A stretch of 44,682 nt of DNA from Candidatus Nanopelagicales bacterium (GTDB taxonomy: Bacteria; Actinomycetota; Actinomycetes; S36-B12), in NCBI GenBank assembly GCA_017857705.1, contig JAFMCP010000001.1, positions 83,773 to 128,454 of the forward strand, written 5' to 3'. The notes under the pieces are model-generated. The model was given only the letters and a program-made list of their open reading frames with translations. It ran no database searches and had not been told where the DNA came from. Positions 9,149 through 17,431 of this stretch are shown here, one piece after another. Positions within the stretch are counted from its first letter, which is position 1, and each line of letters starts with the position of its first letter. Made by a program: the position numbers and the translations under genes.

Positions 9149-9178
9149 ACACCTGAGCTCAACTACTACATCTAGGGG
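9131..9178 (-). promoter_or_regulatory. Candidate tandem NrdR boxes
   Basis: The segment 9163-9178 reads CCCCTAGATGTAGTAG on the minus strand and resembles actinobacterial NrdR boxes (about CACTAGATGTAGTG). A second partly palindromic site, CCACA-ACC-TGTGG (9132-9144), has its centre about 32 bases away, which is roughly the three-turn spacing usual for NrdR box pairs. They lie 150-200 bases before nrdR. The match is imperfect, so this is only a candidate. Confidence 0.4.
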
Positions 9179-9232
9179 TGTGAATCTAATGGATCAACGG
9201 CAGTTATGCAACCTATTTGATTCGGCGTGTTG

Positions 9233-9976
9233 CTATCTAGTGGACGGTAACTCACCGAAAGTCGTATTCAAGTAACCAACCGTGAGCTTTGTTCGTAGAA
9301 CCAACCCCTTATGGGCGTAATGCAAAGGTCCAGACATAGGGATATCGGCAGCCTTGGCATGTGTGGCCCACGGCAACACATGCACATTCGGTCTCTTTGA
9401 AGCGATACTTTTTAAAGTTTTGTTAAACCATGCTTGCTTTGACTTGCTGAAACGATCCCCATTGCTGCCATAAAGATTCACCCACAACACATTTCTCTTA
9501 GGACCAAGTTGATCCAGAATTTTGTCAATTCGCACTTCTGTGGTCCGTTTATCAATCCAGCGCATATCGTTGGTACCTAGGGCGATTACCACTGTCTGTG
9601 GGATCCCCTCCCACTTGCGCTGGTCACGAAGTTGCGACATCCCCCAGTCAATTCGCTTACCTCCAAAACACCGGATAACAGGATTCCAACCGGAGGCTTT
9701 AAGCGACTTAGTGAGCATTGAGCGGGAGTCCCTAGTTAAAGAATCCCCAATGACAAGGACCTTTTCGCCTCGCCCTGGACTTCGTGGTCCCGCTACATTG
9801 AATGACAGCGGTGCGCTACATGCACGAACATCTCCGTTGGTACGCCAACTCGGATCAGCTTGCGCGGCCTGAACTGGAGTGCCCGCCGAGCCAAGTCCCA
9901 TGGATATCGCAATCACGGACACCAAAGCAACCAGTAACGACACGCGTTTCACAGATCTACTGTAAAACGCTGGCAC
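9233..9976 (-). CDS. Secreted SGNH-fold hydrolase
   Basis: A 247-residue protein with a signal peptide: a basic start (SVKR), a hydrophobic stretch at about 12-30, and a likely cleavage after the Ala-rich VQAAQA near 35-40. The mature part has the SGNH blocks GDSLT (Ser79) and GTND (134-137), with a probable catalytic His in PLHYAHKG (His219). Esterases of this type can act on acylated cell-wall sugars or lipids. The GTG start at 9976 is 5 bases behind the stop of the LysM gene and has no ribosome binding site of its own, so translation probably depends on the gene before it. Through that gene it may be damage-inducible. The substrate is unknown. Confidence 0.8.
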   Translation of the reverse strand: MPAFYSRSVKRVSLLVALVSVIAISMGLGSAGTPVQAAQADPSWRTNGDVRACSAPLSFNVAGPRSPGRGEKVLVIGDSLTRDSRSMLTKSLKASGWNPVIRCFGGKRIDWGMSQLRDQRKWEGIPQTVVIALGTNDMRWIDKRTTEVRIDKILDQLGPKRNVLWVNLYGSNGDRFSKSKQAWFNKTLKSIASKRPNVHVLPWATHAKAADIPMSGPLHYAHKGLVLRTKLTVGYLNTTFGELPSTR

Positions 9977-9981
9977 AAAAG

Positions 9982-10320
9982 CTAGGAGATGGGGACTATT
10001 AAGGATTGTCCTGGGAAAACGTGCTGTGAGCCAAGGGCGTTAAGTTCACGAATGCGGATCACCAAATCTCGTGGGTCCCCATCAGGGTCAACATTCTGGG
10101 CAATTGACCATAAGTTTTCGCCCTGCTGCACAACCACTACGTTCGTGGCTGGTCCTGATGAGCTTCCCGCTGCATCTGCCGTGCCGCTACCAAAAAGTAC
10201 CCACACGAAAATCGCCAAAAGGGTCAAAATGAGTCCAAGCACGACCCGCCCCCGTGAGGTGAGCACAATTGACGAACGGTTCGGGGATACGGCCTGCGGG
10301 GACATAGTGTTGACATTCAT
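9982..10320 (-). CDS. LysM-domain membrane protein, likely SOS-induced division inhibitor (ChiZ/YneA-like)
   Basis: A 112-residue protein with a polar N-terminus, one membrane segment (about residues 26-45), a short Ala/Ser/Gly linker and a C-terminal LysM domain (about 60-110; [11 protein letters not shown] and FPGQSLIVP). LysM binds peptidoglycan from outside. Next to lexA, with this layout, such genes encode SOS-induced cell-division suppressors (YneA in Bacillus, Rv2719c/ChiZ in M. tuberculosis). The ATG at 10320 is preferred because AAAGG (10328-10332) lies 7 bases upstream; a TTG at 10335 would lengthen it slightly. An SOS box overlaps its predicted transcription start. The function is by analogy of position and domains. 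Confidence 0.85.
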   Translation of the reverse strand: MNVNTMSPQAVSPNRSSIVLTSRGRVVLGLILTLLAIFVWVLFGSGTADAAGSSSGPATNVVVVQQGENLWSIAQNVDPDGDPRDLVIRIRELNALGSQHVFPGQSLIVPIS

Positions 10321-10339
10321 GGGGAAGCCTTTCAATTGT

Positions 10340-10384
10340 TCGAACGGATGTACGATTTATAGCACTGGGATTGCGACACGTCCA
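10340..10384 (-). promoter_or_regulatory. Promoter and SOS box of the LysM gene
   Basis: TCGAACggatGTACGA at 10340-10355 differs by one base from the actinobacterial LexA site TCGAAC-N4-GTTCGA. Directly upstream on the minus strand are a -10-like TATAAA (10356-10361) and, 17 bases further, a -35-like TGGACG (10379-10384). LexA bound here would cover the transcription start of the LysM gene. Confidence 0.7.
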
Positions 10385-10391
10385 CTACATT

Positions 10392-10432
10392 TCGAACATG
10401 TGTTTGATTCGTGTCGCGATCTGGACTAATCT
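10392..10432 (+). promoter_or_regulatory. Promoter and SOS box of lexA
   Basis: TCGAACatgtGTTTGA at 10392-10407 has one mismatch to the LexA consensus. Its end overlaps a -35-like TTGATT (10404-10409), which is 17 bases from a -10-like TAATCT (10427-10432). This layout predicts that LexA represses its own gene. The transcript would carry a leader of roughly 70 bases. Confidence 0.7.
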
Positions 10433-10511
10433 GACTTCACCAGATGGGTCTGACATTCGCCTCATTCACCCGTCGGTAGACGATTTACCAACACACGGAC
10501 AAGGAGTCACA

Positions 10512-11234
10512 ATGGCTGGCCGGATTCAGAAACCCACGGACACAATCACCCGTTCCGAAGGTACAAACACTGACTCTGTGGTGACACAGCTACACGACCC
10601 ATCCCGTAGTGAACTTTCACCCCGCCAACGCGCCATACTGGACATGATTCGCGACACGACACTAGAGCGCGGTTATCCCCCGAGCGTCCGCGAAATCGGT
10701 GAGTCAGTTGGTTTGACCAGCCCGAGCTCGGTAGCCCACCAACTCAAGAACTTGCAGCGAGCCGGCTACTTGCGAATTGACCCAAATCGTCCCCGAGCGC
10801 TTGTTCTTTCCCCTGAGTCCACCGGGAACGATTTATCTGAGGCCACCGAATCCGAATACTCAACAACGAACGTTCCCGTCCTCGGTCGCATCGCAGCGGG
10901 TGGGCCAATCCTGGCCGAGCAATCCGTTGAGGCAATATTTCCACTCCCCCGCGACCTTGTCGGCGAAGGCGATCTTTTTAGTCTCAAGGTGGTCGGCGAC
11001 TCCATGGTGGATGCAGCAATCTGCGACGGGGACTGGGTCGTTATTCGCCAGCAGGCCACGTGTGAAAACGGCGATATCGTCGCCGCTTTGATAGACGATG
11101 AAGCAACGGTGAAGACCTTCAAGCGCCGGGATGGACACGTCTGGCTAATGCCACACAATCCAGCTTATTCACCGATTCCGGGTGACAACGCACAAATTCT
11201 CGGCAAAGTTGTTTCGGTACTGCGCAGACTCTGA
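10512..11234 (+). CDS. lexA: SOS repressor LexA
   Basis: A 240-residue repressor. It has a winged-helix DNA-binding domain at about 33-100 ([34 protein letters not shown]) and a self-cleaving S24 peptidase domain with the Ala-Gly cleavage site at 129/130, catalytic Ser164 (GDSM) and Lys201 (ATVKTFK). The open frame extends upstream to 10371, but the ATG at 10512 has AAGGAG (10501-10506) and matches the family start; the longer form would include the promoter. The N-terminal 30 residues are a polar tail, common in actinobacterial LexA. It is divergent from the LysM gene and convergent with the DinG-like helicase gene. Confidence 0.97.
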   Translation: MAGRIQKPTDTITRSEGTNTDSVVTQLHDPSRSELSPRQRAILDMIRDTTLERGYPPSVREIGESVGLTSPSSVAHQLKNLQRAGYLRIDPNRPRALVLSPESTGNDLSEATESEYSTTNVPVLGRIAAGGPILAEQSVEAIFPLPRDLVGEGDLFSLKVVGDSMVDAAICDGDWVVIRQQATCENGDIVAALIDDEATVKTFKRRDGHVWLMPHNPAYSPIPGDNAQILGKVVSVLRRL

Positions 11235-11267
11235 TAATCCTTCACGCAAATTCATCCTTCACCTAAA

Positions 11268-13238
11268 TTATTGACCCGCGACTCGTGAATCTGAGTCGCG
11301 GCGCAATCTTTCGAGGGCATTAACTGCTGTGGCCGCATCTGTTGTGAACCACATCGGCGGCATACTCTTTCTTAGGCTGCTGCCATAACCCGAGTTCGCT
11401 AGTCGTGAGTCCAAGACGCTCACCACCCCTTTGTCTTGTCCACTTCGAATCAGCCTGCCCGATGCCTGGGCGAGCAGCAGTCCCGCTCGCGGAAGAGTCA
11501 CTGATCTAAACCCTGAGCCACCTGCATCATCCACACGAGCAGAACGAGCTGACATCACCGGATCATCCGGTCTGGGAAAAGGAATACGGTCGATGATTAC
11601 TTGAATACACGAGTCGCCGGGTACGTCAACACCTTGCCAAAGGGACAGTGTTCCGATCAAGGTTGACTCAATGTTGGTGGTGAACCGCTCAACAAGAAGT
11701 GAGACTGATTCACCCTTTCTCTGAACATGCAATGGGCTATCGCACCGCACCCGCAAATACTCCGCCGCTTTTTCCACCGCCCGCCAACTCGAACACAAAA
11801 TCAAGGTACGGCCGCCAGCAGCCTCAACCAACTCCCCCATTGCATCCAGGCTCGCCATATCTAGTCCTTCACGCCCTGGAGGTGGCAGATTCGCTGCTAC
11901 ATAGAGAATCCCTTGTTTTGCATAGTCAAATGGGGAACCAACATCAATGGTCTCTGTGCGCCTGTCAGAACCCAAGCCAAGTGATGCTGCGATTGCATCG
12001 AAATTACCACTGGTGGTCAGGGTTGCGCTAGTAACGACCGCAAACTTCTCCGCAAATAACCGGTCGCGCAGAAGGTGAGCCACGCTCAAAGGCGCACTGT
12101 GCAGTGTTGGCGGCCGACCGTCATGATCAATCCACAAGACGGAATCGTTTCCCTGGGATATCAGAGCCCCCGCAAAATCGTGGAGCTCTTCAAGCCCACC
12201 GCGAGCCCGCTGATTGCGCGCTGCGATATCTGGATCTTCACCCTTTTGAGGGGCCATTTCGCTCACGCCAGCATGGCTAGCATCGCGAATAAGAGTCAAG
12301 GCCAGGAGTAATTCAGGATCTACATGTGAAAGTCGTGTCAGTCCAGTTGTTGGGTCCGAGGACGCCAGTAATGCATCCTCGAAAGCTTTTTGAGAGTCCA
12401 TTAATACGTCCATTGTTTGCTCGCTTACCTGTGAGCTAACCCGCGAAATCACCCTCTCAACCCCAGTTGCATTAAGTTCAATCGTCATTGCGCCAGTCGC
12501 TCGATCGACTATTTCATGGCCCTCGTCGATGATCACAATGTCGTGTTCCGGCAAAATTGGAATACCTTCAACAACATCAATTGCCAACAGTGCGTGATTC
12601 GTGACAACGATGTGTGCAGCCTGAGCCTGCAGCCGCCTTTTGGCCGTAAAACAATCCTCACCGAAGGAACACTTTGACTCACCAACGCATTCACGTCTGT
12701 TCACCGAGAATGCTCGCCACACCCGGGGGTCAATGTCGTCACCGAAATCGTCTTTATCACCGGAGTCAGTGTTCATTGCCCATGCGCGAACTGCGACCGC
12801 TTGATCACCAAGGACTCCACGACTGACATCAAAAAGTGCATCACCATCAGGATCGGGGATCTCTGAATGCAGTTTCTGCAGACATACGTAATTGTTTCGA
12901 CCTTTGAGGACGGCAAACGTTAATGTGACGCCGTACTCCTTCGCCAGAGTGGACGCCAAAAGCGGTAAATCCTTTTCCATTAATTGCCGCTGAAGCGCAA
13001 TGGTCGCCGTTGACACAACGACCGTGCCGCCCCCTTCACTCAGTGCGTGAGCGGCAGCAGGAACAAGGTAGCCAAGTGATTTTCCAGTACCCGTTCCCGC
13101 TTGGATGATTCGATGACCGCCAGCACTCAGGCCCTCGATAATCGTCGAGACCATTTGTTGCTGACCAAGACGTTGCGAGCCATCAAATGCATCAACTGTT
13201 TTCGCTAGTAGATCCTGTGCGTCAATATCAACCTGCAC
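11268..13238 (-). CDS. DinG/XPD-family ATP-dependent helicase
   Basis: About 656 residues. The Walker A AGTGTGKS is near residue 47 and the DEGH box (superfamily 2, XPD-like) is in the first half. Between them is a set of cysteines (REC, SKC, EDC) that fits the iron-sulfur cluster of DinG/XPD helicases. The C-terminal helicase motifs are also present (LIGTLSLWQGVDVPGD, ASGRLIRSGQDKG). It unwinds DNA 5'-3' and deals with R-loops and repair intermediates. The GTG at 13238 lies inside the last codons of hflX (GTGCAGGTTGA), suggesting translational coupling; an in-frame TTG at 13250 is the alternative. No SOS box of its own was seen. Confidence 0.9.
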   Translation of the reverse strand: MQVDIDAQDLLAKTVDAFDGSQRLGQQQMVSTIIEGLSAGGHRIIQAGTGTGKSLGYLVPAAAHALSEGGGTVVVSTATIALQRQLMEKDLPLLASTLAKEYGVTLTFAVLKGRNNYVCLQKLHSEIPDPDGDALFDVSRGVLGDQAVAVRAWAMNTDSGDKDDFGDDIDPRVWRAFSVNRRECVGESKCSFGEDCFTAKRRLQAQAAHIVVTNHALLAIDVVEGIPILPEHDIVIIDEGHEIVDRATGAMTIELNATGVERVISRVSSQVSEQTMDVLMDSQKAFEDALLASSDPTTGLTRLSHVDPELLLALTLIRDASHAGVSEMAPQKGEDPDIAARNQRARGGLEELHDFAGALISQGNDSVLWIDHDGRPPTLHSAPLSVAHLLRDRLFAEKFAVVTSATLTTSGNFDAIAASLGLGSDRRTETIDVGSPFDYAKQGILYVAANLPPPGREGLDMASLDAMGELVEAAGGRTLILCSSWRAVEKAAEYLRVRCDSPLHVQRKGESVSLLVERFTTNIESTLIGTLSLWQGVDVPGDSCIQVIIDRIPFPRPDDPVMSARSARVDDAGGSGFRSVTLPRAGLLLAQASGRLIRSGQDKGVVSVLDSRLANSGYGSSLRKSMPPMWFTTDAATAVNALERLRRDSDSRVAGQ

Positions 13239-14631
13239 GCAGAAACCCAAAGCGCTTAATGTCAGCTGCCAGCGCTGGCGGAACCAGTGCCGTCACACAA
13301 CTTCCCATTTCGACATGGTCGATCCGCACCTGCTCACCGGTGTCGTGAATGCGAGCAAGTAGGTCCCCGCGATTGTAGGGAATTGTCACATCAATTTTCA
13401 CAAGTGTTTGCGGTAATTCTGATTCAATTCTCTGCAGCAACTCATTAAGCCCCGCACCCGTGTGAGCACTCATCACAATTGCAGTAGGGAATGAGCCTTG
13501 GATCGAGGCGATATCCATTGGGTCAGCAATATCTGACTTATTTATTGCAATAATTTCAGGGATGTCACCGGCACCAATTTCATTGAGCACCTCTCGTACC
13601 GCCGAAATCTGCCCGAATGGGTCTTCATCTGATCCGTCGACCACGTGAACGATCAGGCTGGCTTCCTGTACCTCGGTCAGCGTTGATCGAAAAGCCTCAA
13701 CGAGATCGTGGGGCAGGTGTCGAACAAAACCCACGGTGTCGGCCAAAGTAAATTCTTTGCCACTGGGAGCCTTCAACTTTCGAACAGTGGGATCCAAGGT
13801 TGCAAAAAGTGCGTCTTGCACAAGTACCCCTGCCCCAGTCAAAGCATTAAGCAAACTAGATTTCCCAGCATTTGTGTATCCGGCCAATGCAACGGTAGGG
13901 ATCCCTGAAGATTCTCGGGCACTGCGCTGGGTTCTGCGGGTGGCCTCCAGCGCCTTGAGTTCACGGCGCAACTTCGTCATTTGTGCCCTGATCCGTCGGC
14001 GGTCAGTTTCAATTTTGGTTTCACCAGGACCTCGAGTGCCTAAACCGCCACCAGCACCACCGGCGTGGCCACCAGCTTGCCGGCTCAGTGACTCGCCCCA
14101 ACCGCGAAGCCTTGGCAACAGATACTGCATCTGTGCAAGTGAGACTTGAGCCTTGCCTTCGCGACTACGCGCATGCTGAGCAAAAATGTCGAGGATTAGC
14201 CAAGTGCGGTCCACCACTTTGACTTTAACAATATTTTCCAACTGCCTCAGTTGCCCTGGAGTTAACTCACCATCGCAAATCACAGTGTCAGCACCCGTTT
14301 CAGCCACGATAAGTGCCAATTCTTTTACCTTTCCTGAACCCAAGTAGGTCGCGGGATCAGGGGCATCCCGTCGCTGAATCACCCCATCAACAACGATGGA
14401 CCCAGCGGTTTCCGCCAATGCTGCTAATTCCCGAAGTGAGCGTTCTGCCGACTCAACGGTTCCAGTGGTCCACACGCCCGCGAGAACCACCCGTTCAAGC
14501 CTGATCTGCCGATACTCGACCTCTGTGATGTCCTGTAGTTCCGTGGACAGTGATGAGACTTTACGTAGTCCGGCTCTCTGTTCGAGTTCAAGACTTACGT
14601 CAAGGTCTTGCTCAGAGCCTGATTCATTCAC
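13228..14631 (-). CDS. hflX: Ribosome-associated GTPase HflX
   Basis: A 467-residue protein. The N-terminal HflX domain (about 45-220) includes the Gly-rich loop GGHAGGAGGGLGTRGPGE (187-204), followed by a coiled, basic helix. The G domain has GYTNAGKSS (251-259), DTVGF (298-302) and NKSD (364-367). HflX binds 50S/70S ribosomes and rescues stalled ones, notably under heat or antibiotic stress. Translation starts at a GTG (14631). It overlaps the helicase gene by about 10 bases and lies 70 bases behind dapF. All G motifs are intact. Confidence 0.95.
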   Translation of the reverse strand: MNESGSEQDLDVSLELEQRAGLRKVSSLSTELQDITEVEYRQIRLERVVLAGVWTTGTVESAERSLRELAALAETAGSIVVDGVIQRRDAPDPATYLGSGKVKELALIVAETGADTVICDGELTPGQLRQLENIVKVKVVDRTWLILDIFAQHARSREGKAQVSLAQMQYLLPRLRGWGESLSRQAGGHAGGAGGGLGTRGPGETKIETDRRRIRAQMTKLRRELKALEATRRTQRSARESSGIPTVALAGYTNAGKSSLLNALTGAGVLVQDALFATLDPTVRKLKAPSGKEFTLADTVGFVRHLPHDLVEAFRSTLTEVQEASLIVHVVDGSDEDPFGQISAVREVLNEIGAGDIPEIIAINKSDIADPMDIASIQGSFPTAIVMSAHTGAGLNELLQRIESELPQTLVKIDVTIPYNRGDLLARIHDTGEQVRIDHVEMGSCVTALVPPALAADIKRFGFLRAG

Positions 14632-14700
14632 GGACTAAGTATCTCAGATGCCTGGCATATGGCCTAGTGCTAAAAAACTATTGGAGGGTACTTGCCCAAA

Positions 14701-15564
14701 TTAAATTAAAACTCGACCACGCGCCACTAGTTCGGCTGCCCCACGCAAAGTGAAACCTCCAGTTTCGCTGTTCTCGCTTACAAAGAGCTCCCCACCGGGT
14801 ACAGAAACTTTCCACTCAAAGTACTTCGCAAGACTTGCGGCACTCCGGCGGGCAGCCCAAGCCACTGCACAAGCTCCAGTCCCACAGGATTGAGTCTCAC
14901 CCACCCCACGTTCAAATACCCTCATGCTTACCTCACCGGGAGCCGTTATCGCGGCGAATTCCACGTTCATTCCGTCGGGGAATGCTTCAATTGGTTCAGA
15001 TACGGGAATCTCGCCCAGGATTAATTGAGATAAATCAGCTTGATCCACCCAACACACAGCATGAGGATTGGGAAAGAACACCCCTACGGAGTCAAATACT
15101 TCTCCCGTTGCCAGATGAATCCTTTGAGTAGATGATGAAGCAGGAGGTGACGCAGCCAAGGCCGTTCCCATCTCAACGGATACGGTGAAATCGGGATGCA
15201 CGTGCACCGCACGAACTCCACCACGTGTTGAGATGGTGAATTCTTTTTCTGTTTCTAGACCGTTCGCGACCAGATACCGGGCAAACACTCGTGCGCCATT
15301 GCCACACATTTCCGCATAACTTCCGTCAGCATTTTGATGGTCCATGAACCAGGTCGCATTACCGTGCTGAATTCCGGACAGGTTAACATTTTTCGTCCGA
15401 ACCGCGCCGATTACACCGTCCGCACCGAGCCCTGAGCGGCGGTCGCACAGCGCAACCACCTGTGTGGGTGAAATGTTACTCGCTGAATTTTCATTGTTAT
15501 AAAGAATAAAATCATTGGCAGTCCCATGTCCTTTAACGAACGCCAATTCAGCCAATAAACTCAC
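14701..15564 (-). CDS. dapF: Diaminopimelate epimerase
   Basis: A 287-residue enzyme converting LL- to meso-diaminopimelate for lysine and peptidoglycan. The two catalytic cysteines are in place: Cys87 in MCGNGARVFARYL and Cys227 in SCGTGACAVA. KGHGTANDF near the start is also typical. The GTG at 15564 gives the longest form; a TTG at 15555, preceded by AGGTGAG, would fit the family start slightly better. It begins 9 bases after the glycosyltransferase stop on the same strand, so the two may share a transcript. dapA and dapB are elsewhere in this window. Confidence 0.95.
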   Translation of the reverse strand: MSLLAELAFVKGHGTANDFILYNNENSASNISPTQVVALCDRRSGLGADGVIGAVRTKNVNLSGIQHGNATWFMDHQNADGSYAEMCGNGARVFARYLVANGLETEKEFTISTRGGVRAVHVHPDFTVSVEMGTALAASPPASSSTQRIHLATGEVFDSVGVFFPNPHAVCWVDQADLSQLILGEIPVSEPIEAFPDGMNVEFAAITAPGEVSMRVFERGVGETQSCGTGACAVAWAARRSAASLAKYFEWKVSVPGGELFVSENSETGGFTLRGAAELVARGRVLI

Positions 15565-15573
15565 CTCACCACT

Positions 15574-16653
15574 CTATTGGGCCAACGTAAGTGCGCGTTG
15601 GTAGGCCGCACGCACCCGATGATCAATATCAATCCACGAATATTCGGGGGAAACGCGCGAATTGTGTTCAAGAACCGTGCGTAAGGCCGTTCGGTCGCAA
15701 TCCCACTGCTTGATCGCCAAAGCAATACTGGCATCGGAATCACAGATCCGACCGTCTCTTCCATCAGTGATAAATGTCTGCGTCCCTGTTCCCCTGCGAG
15801 CAAGCACCGCGAGCCCGTTGGCCCGAGCCTCCAATGCGGCAATTCCAAATGACTCTTTGATGGAAGGCTGGATGAATATTTGTGATCGCTCAAGGATCAA
15901 TTTGAGTTCTGCTGGGGCCAACCGTCCATGGAATGTCACTGGCAGTTGGTCTTTTCGCGCTCTTCTTTCCCACATAGTGCGTTCAGGACCGTCGCCAACA
16001 ATATGTAGTTGGGCGTTCACTCCATAGACTTGCAAATCTTTCATTATGCGAAGTAGTGCTCCAGTTCTCTTGCGCGGTGCAATGCGAAGCACGCTGACAA
16101 GTTGAAGGGGCGCGGCGTTCCAATCTGCAATTCCGGCACGAGTCCACAGGTTGGGATCAATCCCGTTGGGAACGACATCTATGTCCACACCAAGGGATGA
16201 GCTCATGTGTTCTGCTGCAACATCACTTACAGCACTCATGGCAACGCGATTCCATTTCAGCCAGGCTCCACTGAATCCAAACATGGGACGAGCGAACTGA
16301 CCCCACACGCTGTGAATTGTCACCAATATAGGAAGCCCCAACTCATGGGCTGCGCGAGTGGCACTCCATGCGAATGGGGAAAGCACACCGGCATGGACAT
16401 GGACAACTTCCGGGACATTCTCTGTTAAAAGGCGGGTGACACCTCGAAATGTACGTGGGTGGATCGGAAGGTCAAAGGGAACCGGGAAACTCAACCGATC
16501 GACGGGAAATTCAGTGAAGGGTGGTCCTTGGGTAGCCGTTATCACGCGTACCTGATCACCCATTAGCTGTTGGGCGCGGGCCAACCCCAAAACTTGGGAT
16601 TCAATTCCTCCCGTTCGGGGAGCAAAGCAATCGCTGATATGGGTGATCCGCAC
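15574..16653 (-). CDS. GT4-family glycosyltransferase
   Basis: About 359 residues with a GT-B layout. The N-terminal part has THISDCFAPRTGGIESQV, the usual start of GT4 enzymes. A middle segment VVPNGID precedes the second Rossmann domain, and KESFGIAALEARANG near residue 285 supplies the E-x7-E donor-binding motif. GT4 enzymes transfer sugars from nucleotide-sugar donors to lipids or polyols (PimB, MshA, capsule enzymes). The open frame reaches 16992, but that would run far into the opposite PIG-L gene; the GTG at 16653 matches the family start. It diverges from the PIG-L gene with only 31 bases between the start codons. MshA-specific features are not clear, so no symbol is given. Confidence 0.85.
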   Translation of the reverse strand: MRITHISDCFAPRTGGIESQVLGLARAQQLMGDQVRVITATQGPPFTEFPVDRLSFPVPFDLPIHPRTFRGVTRLLTENVPEVVHVHAGVLSPFAWSATRAAHELGLPILVTIHSVWGQFARPMFGFSGAWLKWNRVAMSAVSDVAAEHMSSSLGVDIDVVPNGIDPNLWTRAGIADWNAAPLQLVSVLRIAPRKRTGALLRIMKDLQVYGVNAQLHIVGDGPERTMWERRARKDQLPVTFHGRLAPAELKLILERSQIFIQPSIKESFGIAALEARANGLAVLARRGTGTQTFITDGRDGRICDSDASIALAIKQWDCDRTALRTVLEHNSRVSPEYSWIDIDHRVRAAYQRALTLAQ

Positions 16654-16684
16654 GGTGCCGACCGTACGCCACAATGGGTCCACT

Positions 16685-17431
16685 ATGCGCAACCTGCTCT
16701 TTGTACACGCCCATCCCGACGACGAGGCACTCCTCACGGCCGGAACCATGGCCAAGGCCCATGCCGCAGGGCACCGTGTCCACCTCGTCGTTGCCACCGA
16801 TGGGTCGGCCGGATTAACCTCCGGCGAATTTGCCAACGATCTTGCCTCACACCGTTCAGGTGAACTGGCTAAATCCGCCGAGATTCTGGGCGTATCTAGC
16901 ATTACCGAACTCAAATACCTCGACTCCGGATTACACGGTGAGCACATTGGCAACGGCGGATTTGCCGGACTGGATTCTGAGATAGTGGCCAAACACCTTG
17001 CCGACCTCGTACGTGAATTGAATGTGGATACGGTGGTTGGTTATGACCCATCCGGTGGCTACGGTCACCCCGACCATGTTCAAGTGCACAGAGTTGCCCG
17101 CGCTCTCCAGCAACTGATTTCCTGCAACCTTTTTGAGGCGACTCTCCCACGCGAACCAATCGCTCGAGCCGTGAAGCTCGCCAGCACCATGTCGCTCACT
17201 CCACCAGACTTTGATCCTGACACTTTCGCGCAGAGCTGGACCCCCAAATCCCAAATCACCCATCGGGTCAATGTGCGCAAATTCACCCAACTCAAGAAGG
17301 CGGCAATTATCGCGCATTCGTCACAGTCAAGTGCCGATGGCACCATTCGGACCCTTGCCGTCTTAAGCAAATTACCGAAACCAATTTTTGATGCTCTACT
17401 GGGAACCGAGTACTTCGTCAAAGTGAATTAA
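16685..17431 (+). CDS. PIG-L/LmbE-family deacetylase, MshB-like
   Basis: A 248-residue protein with the metal-binding motif HAHPDDE (8-14) at the very start and GGYGHPDH (124-131) in the middle. The second motif, preceded by YDPS, closely resembles that of MshB, the mycothiol-pathway deacetylase. The family removes N-acetyl groups from GlcNAc-containing lipids or inositol glycosides. I chose the ATG at 16685 because the metal motif is always N-terminal; longer forms from 16643 are less likely. It is divergent from a GT4 glycosyltransferase, so the two could act in one pathway. Its last 36 bases overlap the convergent miaA. Confidence 0.8.
   Translation: MRNLLFVHAHPDDEALLTAGTMAKAHAAGHRVHLVVATDGSAGLTSGEFANDLASHRSGELAKSAEILGVSSITELKYLDSGLHGEHIGNGGFAGLDSEIVAKHLADLVRELNVDTVVGYDPSGGYGHPDHVQVHRVARALQQLISCNLFEATLPREPIARAVKLASTMSLTPPDFDPDTFAQSWTPKSQITHRVNVRKFTQLKKAAIIAHSSQSSADGTIRTLAVLSKLPKPIFDALLGTEYFVKVN

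Noticed and set aside
13824-13845. TCGAAC-like hexamers elsewhere (for example in hflX and ftsK) as extra SOS boxes
   Set aside because: The second half-site is missing in each case and the positions are inside coding sequence without a downstream start.
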